Positions 1-4,351 of a DNA stretch of 7,587 bases are shown in pieces (the first letter of the stretch is position 1; the number at the start of each line of letters is the position of its first letter). Source of the stretch: an uncultured bacterium. Its GTDB lineage: Bacteria > Desulfobacterota > WTBG01. A program made the position numbers and the translations under genes. The stretch covers positions 1-7,587 of the forward strand of contig CALJBY010000091.1 in the NCBI GenBank assembly GCA_938024025.1. The letters are read 5' to 3'. The notes under the pieces were generated by a model. The model made no database searches and was not told the origin of the DNA. It worked only from the letters and a program-made list of their open reading frames with translations.

Positions 1-44
1 ATTGTAAGGAGAGGCGCAACAGTTGTTATTTCCTTTTGTAATAT

Positions 45-70
45 CTGCGTTCTTGGCGTCTCTGCGGTGC
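45..70 (-). repeat. 8-base-unit repeat block, copy 1 (CGCAGAG family)
   Basis: Read on the minus strand this is a run of degenerate octamers (CGCAGAGA, CGCCAAGA, then ACGCAGA). Bases 56-70 match 261-275 at 14 of 15 positions, and a looser third copy lies near 396-414, so the family occurs three times within 400 bases. I recall similar CGCAGAGG strings from intergenic DNA of many environmental bacteria. Function is unknown. Confidence 0.7.
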
Positions 71-83
71 ACTAAAGTCTTAT

Positions 84-118
84 TCCTGCAACCCGTAACC
101 TGTTCCTCGCTGCTCCTG
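84..118. repeat. 7-base-unit degenerate tandem block
   Basis: On the plus strand the sequence divides into five heptamers in exact register: TCCTGCA, ACCCGTA, ACCTGTT, CCTCGCT and GCTCCTG. The units share a C/T-rich pattern but are strongly degenerate, so the periodicity is suggestive rather than certain. The block lies between the first octamer block and the 22-base duplication. Confidence 0.45.
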
Positions 119-135
119 TTTTTTCCTTCGTCATT

Positions 136-187
136 CGTCACTCGATTGTTCGTCTTTCGTCACTCGATTGTTCGTCTTTCGTCATTC
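136..187. repeat. 22-base perfect tandem duplication plus partial third copy
   Basis: Bases 136-157 and 158-179 are identical 22-mers beginning CGTCACTCGATT, and 180-187 starts a third copy with one change (CGTCATTC). The sequence just upstream (129-135, CGTCATT) is a degenerate unit of the same kind. Internally the 22-mer is two CGTC-type heptamers plus an octamer, which links it to the 7/8-base periodicity of the surrounding blocks. Confidence 0.9.
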
Positions 188-200
188 TTTTTTTCTTTTT

Positions 201-242
201 CATTCAACATTCGATGTTGGACGTTGGATGTTCGATGTTCAT
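201..242. repeat. Six-unit heptamer tandem block
   Basis: The block reads as six consecutive heptamers in exact register: CATTCAA, CATTCGA, TGTTGGA, CGTTGGA, TGTTCGA, TGTTCAT. On the minus strand the consensus is close to AACATCG. It is the cleanest 7-base periodicity in the window. The open frame running through it is a by-product of the repeat and not a credible protein. Confidence 0.8.
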
Positions 243-247
243 CTTTC

Positions 248-275
248 CTTTGCGCCTTCTGCGCCTCTGCGGTGC
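248..275 (-). repeat. 8-base-unit repeat block, copy 2 (CGCAGAG family)
   Basis: On the plus strand it is three octamers, CTTTGCGC, CTTCTGCG and CCTCTGCG, followed by GTGC. The last 15 bases match copy 1 (56-70) except for one C/T difference. Both copies have the same orientation. Confidence 0.75.
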
Positions 276-291
276 TATAAATCCTTCCTGT

Positions 292-321
292 TCTCCGCAA
301 TCCGCATTCTAAAATCCAAAA
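292..321. repeat. Four-unit heptamer tandem block
   Basis: Four heptamers in register on the plus strand: TCTCCGC, AATCCGC, ATTCTAA, AATCCAA. On the minus strand this gives a TTGCGGA / TTTTGGA pattern. It follows copy 2 of the octamer family after about 16 bases of non-repeated sequence. Confidence 0.55.
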
Positions 322-332
322 TGTGAAGGCCT

Positions 333-354
333 GCTAGCTTGCATGCTTGCTAGC
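333..354. repeat. Imperfect palindrome GCTAGC-TT-GCATGC-TT-GCTAGC
   Basis: The sequence has GCTAGC at both ends and the self-complementary GCATGC in the centre, separated by two TT pairs that cannot base-pair. As a hairpin or cruciform it would hold two short stems with a symmetric T-T internal loop. It may equally be another 7/8-base block, because GCTTGC and GCTAGC recur every 7 to 8 bases. No T run follows, so it is not a terminator. Confidence 0.6.
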
Positions 355-361
355 TCATATC

Positions 362-388
362 CCTCCAACACTCCAGTACTCCAATCCC
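362..388. repeat. 8-base-unit repeat block (ACTCCAAT family)
   Basis: Three octamers in register, CCTCCAAC, ACTCCAGT and ACTCCAAT, followed by CCC. On the minus strand the pattern is ATTGGAGT. Its unit differs from the CGCAGAG family, so at least two octamer families sit side by side here. Confidence 0.65.
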
Positions 389-395
389 AGATCAG

Positions 396-414
396 CCTCT
401 GTGCTCTCTGTGGT
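396..414 (-). repeat. 8-base-unit repeat block, copy 3 (divergent CACAGAG form)
   Basis: On the plus strand the units are CCTCTGTG and CTCTCTGT followed by GGT. It resembles copies 1 and 2 with the CpG positions changed to TG or CA (CGCAGAGG becoming CACAGAGG), as expected if the CpG positions decayed by deamination. In one minus-strand frame it translates to the string NHREHRG, which recurs in spurious bacterial annotations. Confidence 0.6.
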
Positions 415-713
415 TAGATGCTTTCCCCTGTTCCATATATTCCTCTTTTTCCATGAAAATTTTAACAGTATCAAAGATTGCCGTGCCCTTATTGTAAGCA
501 CCAATGACAAAAATTGTACAAAATTGTTTTCCTGTAAGGCCTTGCAATGTATGTATTTTAACCTTATATTGACATTTTTTGTTCCTTTTGGGGCAATTAG
601 CCATTTTGTACTTTATTGATTGTTATTATATATAGTTGTTTAATGTGATAAATTATAGCTAAATTCAAAGCAGTTACAGGTAATATTGATAAAAATAAGA
701 TAATTATTAAAAC

Positions 714-744
714 TTGGTATTCAAATTGCTGCTATGTTTATAAA
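714..744 (+). promoter_or_regulatory. Possible promoter of the receiver gene
   Basis: TTGGTA (714-719, 4 of 6 to TTGACA) is followed by TATAAA (739-744, 5 of 6 to TATAAT) with a 19-base spacer, longer than ideal. Taking TTTATA (737-742) as the -10 gives a 17-base spacer but a poorer hexamer. In AT-rich DNA such matches are common, so this is tentative. Confidence 0.25.
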
Positions 745-770
745 AACATCGGGCTATCAACAACATACGT

Positions 771-775
771 GAGGA
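771..775 (+). promoter_or_regulatory. Ribosome binding site that sets the receiver start
   Basis: GAGGA directly abuts the ATG at 776, leaving no spacer, but lies 6 bases before the in-frame ATG at 782. Normal spacing therefore favours the second ATG. Confidence 0.65.
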
Positions 776-781
776 ATGGCT

Positions 782-1210
782 ATGGTATCTCCCCTGTCTG
801 CTAAGAAGGCTCTATTGATTGATGATGATGATACGATCATTGCTCGCTACTCCTCCATACTGCGTAAAGAAGGATACCGAGTAGTTATTGCAAAAAATGG
901 CATGGGTGCATTTGAGGAGTCCTGCCAAGAATCTTTTGATCTTATTATAACTAATCTTGCTATGAAAGCAGGGAAGGGCCGCACTGTTTTAGGAATGATT
1001 AAAACAGTGTTTCCCCGTGTTCCCCTTATCGTCATTACCAATGATCGCTGTGCGATTGCTCAAACGTTTGTTCCTTTGCTGGGGACCTGTACATTTATCA
1101 AAAAGCCCTGTAGCGGTGAGGTTTTTGTCTCCTGTGTCAGGAGCTCATTAACCGGTGAGAGCACAAATTCCCGTCAATCACTCGAGGTAGTGGAGGAGAA
1201 ATACGGCTAG
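782..1210 (+). CDS. Stand-alone response-regulator receiver domain with Asp-to-Asn at the phosphorylation site
   Basis: This is a 142-residue single-domain protein of the CheY/receiver fold, with no output domain. Numbered from the ATG at 782, the acidic pocket is in LLIDDDD (D14, D15), the beta-4 threonine is T86 in VPLIVITND, and the conserved lysine is K108 in FIKKP. The position of the phospho-acceptor aspartate, in DLIITN, is Asn58 (codon AAT), and the usual proline of the following MMP motif is absent (AMKAGKG). Acidic pocket, threonine and lysine are kept, so the fold is probably intact, but canonical Asp phosphorylation cannot occur. Such pseudo-receivers usually act by protein contact or ligand binding rather than phosphotransfer. 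The roughly 30-residue tail has no recognised motif. The start at 782 is chosen for Shine-Dalgarno spacing; 776 is possible. No sensor kinase is present in the window, so the partner is unknown. It may be co-transcribed with the small membrane protein 80 bases downstream. Confidence 0.88.
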   Translation: MVSPLSAKKALLIDDDDTIIARYSSILRKEGYRVVIAKNGMGAFEESCQESFDLIITNLAMKAGKGRTVLGMIKTVFPRVPLIVITNDRCAIAQTFVPLLGTCTFIKKPCSGEVFVSCVRSSLTGESTNSRQSLEVVEEKYG

Positions 1211-1276
1211 TCCTCCAAGATGCATTCTACCGTGGACATAAAAAGATGTGAAATCCAGGAAGAGTTTAAGCATTAC

Positions 1277-1283
1277 GGGAGGA
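1277..1283 (+). promoter_or_regulatory. Strong Shine-Dalgarno sequence of the small membrane protein
   Basis: GGGAGGA ends 7 bases before the ATG at 1291. It is the best ribosome binding site in the window and the main reason to accept the short gene that follows. Confidence 0.75.
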
Positions 1284-1290
1284 AAAAACC

Positions 1291-1515
1291 ATGGTACCCA
1301 TTATCGTTTCATCAGTTCTTTTCTGCCTGGTTTTGAAGCTTGCCTGGGCTGCTTTAAGCTTAAGCGCGAAGTTCATAGCCGTGGCCCTCTATTTAGTGGT
1401 AGTGTATGTTACCGCAGATTTTTTCCTCAAGGCTCCCGGCACATATCCGACACCTAAAGAGATGCACGTGGACAACCAGGTCCGGCATACTAAGCACGTA
1501 AAACAGGATGATTGA
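1291..1515 (+). CDS. Small two-helix membrane protein, unknown function
   Basis: I do not recognise this 74-residue protein. Residues 2-24 and about 28-46 are two hydrophobic stretches rich in Val, Leu, Ala and Ile, separated by a very short turn around Ser25-Lys27, which suggests a membrane hairpin. A lysine (K16) lies inside the first stretch and an aspartate (D43) near the end of the second. The tail of about 28 residues is polar, with prolines (KAPGTYPTPKE) and many His and Lys residues. There is no cleavable signal peptide that I can defend, because the second helix follows at once. A strong Shine-Dalgarno sequence 7 bases upstream supports translation from this ATG. It follows the receiver gene by 80 bases on the same strand and ends 37 bases before the convergent phosphoesterase gene. 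An overlapping frame at 1248-1457 is a shadow. Confidence 0.7.
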   Translation: MVPIIVSSVLFCLVLKLAWAALSLSAKFIAVALYLVVVYVTADFFLKAPGTYPTPKEMHVDNQVRHTKHVKQDD

Positions 1516-1552
1516 ATACGGGCGCGGTATTTCTTAGTGTGTCCCTTCTCCT

Positions 1553-2428
1553 TTATTTCTGCAGGTGCGCATGAGCGCCCTTGAGTTTTTCAAGCAGCTC
1601 ATAGCTGTTTCCCCTAATACCCCCCAGTGTAACATCAGGCTTTATAGTGCTTCCGTGAAAATCAGAACCCGCAGTAGCTAAGAGATTGTTTTCCTTCGCC
1701 AGGGCAAGCAAATGCTCCTCTTCCTGATGACTATGGTAGCTCGAAAAGACCTCTAAACCAGGGAGGCCTTCCTTTATTAAATCGAGGATGATTGCATCAC
1801 CCGTGTCAGAGGGATGGGCAAGAACAGGGATCCCTCCCCAGCTTTGTATTCTTTTCATGACAGAAACTGTTTCTACTGCTTTCAGGGGGACAAACGCCGG
1901 TTTCCCCCCCCGCAAATAGTCACGATAAAAATTGACATAGGGAGAGTGGGAGCGGTCTCCATCAGTGAATCTCACTATTCTCTCATCGCTTCTGTTTTCT
2001 TTTCTACTCACAATGGCTTTAAGGAAAGAGATACCGGTGGGGATTCTCTCCCCTGAGAATTTTTTCACATCGTCAATTGAAAATACAAATCCCAATTCGT
2101 TTAATTTCTCTATCCGTTTCATGCTCTGTATTGTTTTCTCCGCATGTATTTCTTCAAGCCATTTCCTCAGTTCCTCGCTGTGATAATCAATAAAGTACGC
2201 CAGGATGTGGAGATCATGGTCCAGATAGAAGGTGTTCAATTCCAGGCAGGGAATGAATTCAATGTTGAAGGCTTTGGCAAGGGCAATCCCCTCCTTAACG
2301 CTTCCTATGGAATTATGGTCAGCAAAGGCAATGGCCTTAAGTCCCGCATGCTGAGCCATGGTGAAAATCTCGTGTGGAGTGTGTTGACCATCAGAACTGG
2401 CTATGGTATGAATATGGAGATCAATCAT
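1553..2428 (-). CDS. PHP-domain metal-dependent phosphoesterase (RNase AM / YciV type)
   Basis: This 291-residue protein belongs to the PHP family, whose YciV/RNase AM branch includes 5'-3' exoribonucleases and 3',5'-nucleoside bisphosphate phosphatases; the exact substrate cannot be read from the sequence. The putative trinuclear metal site is complete: DLHIHT at 3-8 (H5, H7), SDG at 12-14 (D13), ADHNS at 36-40 (H38), E63 in CLELN, H74 in DLHILAY, H205 in LAHPS, and D256 and H258 in GSDFHG. A segment at about 83-175 is helical and charged and probably covers the active site, as in this family. The first motif has one more residue between HT and SDG than the common form. An 8-G tract encodes Arg173-Gly-Gly. 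The protein is cytoplasmic, with no signal peptide. The ATG at 2428 puts DLHIHT at the very N-terminus as expected, although no good Shine-Dalgarno sequence precedes it. The gene is divergent from xerC, convergent with the small membrane protein, and probably monocistronic. Confidence 0.92.
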   Translation of the reverse strand: MIDLHIHTIASSDGQHTPHEIFTMAQHAGLKAIAFADHNSIGSVKEGIALAKAFNIEFIPCLELNTFYLDHDLHILAYFIDYHSEELRKWLEEIHAEKTIQSMKRIEKLNELGFVFSIDDVKKFSGERIPTGISFLKAIVSRKENRSDERIVRFTDGDRSHSPYVNFYRDYLRGGKPAFVPLKAVETVSVMKRIQSWGGIPVLAHPSDTGDAIILDLIKEGLPGLEVFSSYHSHQEEEHLLALAKENNLLATAGSDFHGSTIKPDVTLGGIRGNSYELLEKLKGAHAHLQK

Positions 2429-2507
2429 GTTTTATAAGGTGCTGGGATAGTGGTGTTTTTTAAGATGGTGCTTTTGTGCAGGTTCACCAGAGAGCGCGGA
2501 AAGACTT

Positions 2508-2536
2508 ATCATAGTAAAAGACGCAAACCTTGTCCA
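2508..2536 (-). promoter_or_regulatory. Sigma-70-type promoter for the PHP phosphoesterase
   Basis: On the minus strand TGGACA (plus 2531-2536, 5 of 6 to TTGACA) and TATGAT (plus 2508-2513, 5 of 6 to TATAAT) are separated by exactly 17 bases. Transcription would start near 2501 and give a leader of about 70 bases before the ATG at 2428. It is the best promoter match I found in the window. Confidence 0.55.
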
Positions 2537-2626
2537 TAGCAAAATGGAGCGTTTCTGCAGGGCGAGATAGCAGAAATAAGAAGAAAGAGGGGGGAACGCG
2601 ACAGGTTTAAGAGAGAGGTGCGATAC

Positions 2627-2638
2627 GGTACCGGTACC
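2627..2638. repeat. Perfect 12-base palindrome GGTACCGGTACC
   Basis: Two abutting GGTACC units make a perfect inverted repeat about 37 bases upstream of the xerC -35 region and about 90 bases upstream of the phosphoesterase promoter. It could bind a dimeric regulator, but no regulator gene is adjacent and the size is compatible with chance. Confidence 0.5.
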
Positions 2639-2652
2639 CTGAAGCTCAGAAT

Positions 2653-2672
2653 AGGCAGCGTGCTGCTTTTTT
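2653..2672 (+). terminator. Terminator-like hairpin with T6 run before xerC
   Basis: GCAG (2655-2658) pairs with CTGC (2663-2666) around a CGTG loop, extended by one G-U and one A-U pair (2653-2654 with 2667-2668). A run of six T covers 2667-2672. The stem is short, so efficiency is uncertain. There is no plus-strand gene just upstream. It would end either transcripts running antisense through the phosphoesterase gene or an unrecognised small RNA in this gap. It lies immediately before the xerC promoter. Confidence 0.4.
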
Positions 2673-2674
2673 AA

Positions 2675-2702
2675 TTGCTTATTTCTCAGATTGATATATA
2701 AT
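2675..2702 (+). promoter_or_regulatory. Probable promoter of xerC
   Basis: A consensus TATAAT lies at 2697-2702, with TTGCTT (2675-2680, 3 of 6) as -35 and a 16-base spacer. The start of transcription would be near 2709, leaving a leader of about 14 bases to the ATG at 2723. This position rules against the in-frame TTG at 2705 as the start codon. Confidence 0.5.
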
Positions 2703-2722
2703 ACTTGATTTTAATTTGTGCT

Positions 2723-3658
2723 ATGAAAAGTGATCCCCTACTTGAAGAATTTGAGCACTACCTGAGTGTAGAGAAGAATGTGTCACCTCATACACAACGC
2801 AATTATCTTAATGATTTGCGCCAATTCAGCCACTATTTACACAGTGAATTTCCGGAAAGAGACTTCACGACAGTTGACAGTCTGACCATCAGGTCATATC
2901 TTGGCGTTCTTCATAAAAAAAACAGGAAATCTTCAATTGCGCGAAAACTGGCATCGTTAAGAACCTTTTATAAATTTTTAATCCGGAAAGGTATCCTCAA
3001 GGAAAATCCGGCTGCGGTTGTCTCAACTCCCCGGCTGGAAAAACACATGCCCAGCTTTCTCTCTATTGACGAGATGTTTTCCCTGCTTACGATGCCGGAC
3101 ACAACCACACTGGCGGGAATCAGAGACAGGGCTATCATGGAAATGCTCTATTCAAGCGGCCTGAGGGTTTCAGAACTGGTCGGCATGGATGAAGAACATC
3201 TCGATGTAAACCTTGGTATCGTTAAGGTTATGGGTAAGGGGAAAAAAGAACGGATTGTTCCCGTCGGAGGAAAAGCACTTGAGGCAGTAAAGAACTACTC
3301 AAACGCTCTTGCGGTGAGGTACAAGAGCACACCTCCTCTTTCGATCAAACGACCCCTCTTCCTCAACCAGCGGGGGGGGAGATTGACTGCTCGAAGCGTG
3401 GCCCGGATTATCAATCGATACATTGACCAGTGTGGACTATTAAAAAACATCAGCCCGCACTCTCTGCGTCATACCTTCGCGACCCATATGCTGGATGCCG
3501 GGGCTGATTTGCGGGCAATACAGGAGCTTCTGGGGCATGTGAGCCTTTCTACCACCCAGAAGTACACCCATGTAAGTGTCAGTAAACTGATGGAAACCTA
3601 CGATAAAGCACATCCTAAAAGCAGGGAAAAAACGGATAACCTCGTAACTGACAACTGA
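2723..3658 (+). CDS. xerC: Tyrosine recombinase XerC
   Basis: XerC acts with XerD at the dif site to resolve chromosome dimers to monomers before cell division. The protein is 311 residues, normal for Xer recombinases. Residues 1-100 form the SAM-like DNA-binding domain (SVEKNVSPHTQRNY, then SLRTFYKFL near 78-86), and the rest is the catalytic domain. All six active-site residues are present: R148 in SSGLRVSEL, K172 in GKGKKER, H246 and R249 in PHSLRHTFATHML, H272 in LGHVS, and the nucleophile Y281 in KYTHVS. The ATG at 2723 is chosen because an upstream in-frame TTG (2705) would precede the likely transcription start. No clear Shine-Dalgarno sequence is seen. The 8-G tract at 3372-3379 encodes Arg-Gly-Gly. 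The gene stops 18 bases before hslV and probably leads the operon. XerC rather than XerD is inferred from the hslVU linkage; a phage integrase is unlikely given the housekeeping setting. Confidence 0.93.
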   Translation: MKSDPLLEEFEHYLSVEKNVSPHTQRNYLNDLRQFSHYLHSEFPERDFTTVDSLTIRSYLGVLHKKNRKSSIARKLASLRTFYKFLIRKGILKENPAAVVSTPRLEKHMPSFLSIDEMFSLLTMPDTTTLAGIRDRAIMEMLYSSGLRVSELVGMDEEHLDVNLGIVKVMGKGKKERIVPVGGKALEAVKNYSNALAVRYKSTPPLSIKRPLFLNQRGGRLTARSVARIINRYIDQCGLLKNISPHSLRHTFATHMLDAGADLRAIQELLGHVSLSTTQKYTHVSVSKLMETYDKAHPKSREKTDNLVTDN

Positions 3659-3666
3659 CTGCTGAT

Positions 3667-3671
3667 GGAAG
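3667..3671 (+). promoter_or_regulatory. Ribosome binding site that sets the hslV start
   Basis: GGAAG lies 5 bases before the ATG at 3677. It falls inside the frame of the alternative ATG at 3665, which has no Shine-Dalgarno sequence of its own, so the later start is preferred. Confidence 0.55.
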
Positions 3672-3676
3672 ATCCG

Positions 3677-4219
3677 ATGAAAACAGGAACTACGATTCAA
3701 GGAACAACCATTATTGCCGTGAGGCATAAGGGAAGCGTGGCAATAGGGGGCGATGGCCAGGTAACCTTCGGTCATACGGTATTGAAGCAAAAAGCAAACA
3801 AGATCAGGAAACTTTACCAGGATAAGGTGCTGGCCGGTTTTGCCGGAGCCACAGCAGATGCCTTCACCCTCTTTGAACGTTTTGAAGGTAAGCTGGAGCA
3901 ACATCACGGTAATCTCCTGCGGTCTGCGGTAGAGCTTGCTAAGGACTGGCGCACCGATAAGTTGCTGCGCAAACTTGAAGCACTGCTCATTGTCCTTGAT
4001 AAAGAGCATTCCCTGATCATCTCAGGTACGGGTGACGTCGTAGAGCCGGATGATGGGATTGCCGCTATCGGCTCCGGTGGTTCCTTTGCCCTTGCGTCAG
4101 CGCGGGCCCTGGTAAACTATTCCGATCTGGATGCCAAGGCCATTGTTGAACAGTCGATGAAAATTGCTTCAGAGATATGCATTTATACTAACGAGAACAT
4201 CACCATCGAAGAATTGTAA
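3677..4219 (+). CDS. hslV: HslV, proteolytic subunit of the HslUV protease
   Basis: HslV is the N-terminal threonine peptidase of the ATP-dependent HslUV complex, a two-component protease related to the proteasome beta subunit. It forms two stacked hexameric rings capped by HslU and degrades misfolded and regulatory proteins in the cytoplasm. From the ATG at 3677 it is 180 residues. The catalytic threonine should be T10 in GTTIIAV, after a 9-residue propeptide that must be removed; Escherichia coli HslV loses only Met. In mature numbering D17 (GGDGQV) and K33 (QKANKIRK) are present. Further family signatures are [27 protein letters not shown] and the C-terminal [15 protein letters not shown]. 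The ATG at 3665 would add four residues, but Shine-Dalgarno spacing favours 3677. It follows xerC by 18 bases and precedes hslU by 132 bases. Confidence 0.96.
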   Translation: MKTGTTIQGTTIIAVRHKGSVAIGGDGQVTFGHTVLKQKANKIRKLYQDKVLAGFAGATADAFTLFERFEGKLEQHHGNLLRSAVELAKDWRTDKLLRKLEALLIVLDKEHSLIISGTGDVVEPDDGIAAIGSGGSFALASARALVNYSDLDAKAIVEQSMKIASEICIYTNENITIEEL

Positions 4220-4292
4220 GGTTGACGACTAAGTACGCCTCTTTCCTCAGGATTTGCGCGCCTTGAATGTGAAGCTTTTTACCTTGTCGTCC

Positions 4293-4314
4293 ATCCCCTG
4301 ACTTTTTAGGGGAT
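4293..4314 (+). promoter_or_regulatory. Hairpin in the hslV-hslU gap
   Basis: ATCCCCT (4293-4299) pairs perfectly with AGGGGAT (4308-4314). Inner G-U and A-U pairs bring the stem to nine pairs with a CTTT loop. The five-T run lies in the loop side and no T run follows the stem, so it does not look like an intrinsic terminator. It ends 26 bases before the hslU Shine-Dalgarno sequence and could influence mRNA processing or stability, or hslU translation. Confidence 0.5.
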
Positions 4315-4340
4315 CATCAAGGTTTGCACCGAAAACCGAA

Positions 4341-4345
4341 CGGGA
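4341..4345 (+). promoter_or_regulatory. Ribosome binding site that sets the hslU start
   Basis: CGGGA touches the ATG at 4346 without a spacer but is 6 bases before the in-frame ATG at 4352. The second ATG is therefore the likely start, and it also matches the usual N-terminus, with FTPQEIV right after the start. Confidence 0.6.
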
Positions 4346-4351
4346 ATGCTT

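Larger units (their letters stand above)
421..781. other. AT-rich gene-free leader upstream of the receiver gene
   Basis: No convincing gene is seen in this stretch. It is markedly more AT-rich than the genes downstream. Near 507-527 are two tandem copies of an ACAA-AATTGT string that form the perfect 8-base palindrome TTGTACAA (514-521). A minus-strand frame from 604 to 392 has no Shine-Dalgarno sequence and ends inside a repeat block, so I do not annotate it. The last 70 bases probably carry the promoter of the receiver gene. Confidence 0.6.

Noticed and set aside
136..187. CRISPR array
   Set aside because: The 22-base units are directly abutting with no spacers, so this is a simple tandem duplication.
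23..280. Plus-strand open frame of 85 residues
   Set aside because: It runs entirely through the repeat mosaic, is Phe/Ser/Leu-rich from the C/T-rich units, and has no ribosome binding site. It is a by-product of the repeats.
392..604. Minus-strand open frame of 70 residues ending in NHREHRG
   Set aside because: Composition is somewhat protein-like (KQFCTIFVIGAYNKG), but there is no Shine-Dalgarno sequence before 604 and the end lies inside the third CGCAGAG-type repeat. A decayed gene remnant is possible but not supportable.
1248..1457. Plus-strand open frame of 69 residues overlapping the small membrane protein
   Set aside because: It is in another frame, with no Shine-Dalgarno sequence. 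The 1291 frame has a strong one and a coherent two-helix profile.
1515..1531. Possible terminator hairpin after the small membrane protein
   Set aside because: AATAC/GTATT gives only five weak pairs around a seven-base loop, and no T run follows.
3440..4009. Minus-strand open frame of 189 residues
   Set aside because: It is antisense to the xerC 3' end and most of hslV, whose products are unambiguous. It shows no family motif.
4222..4250. TTGACG as a possible internal promoter for hslU
   Set aside because: The -35-like hexamer has no acceptable -10 hexamer 15 to 19 bases downstream.
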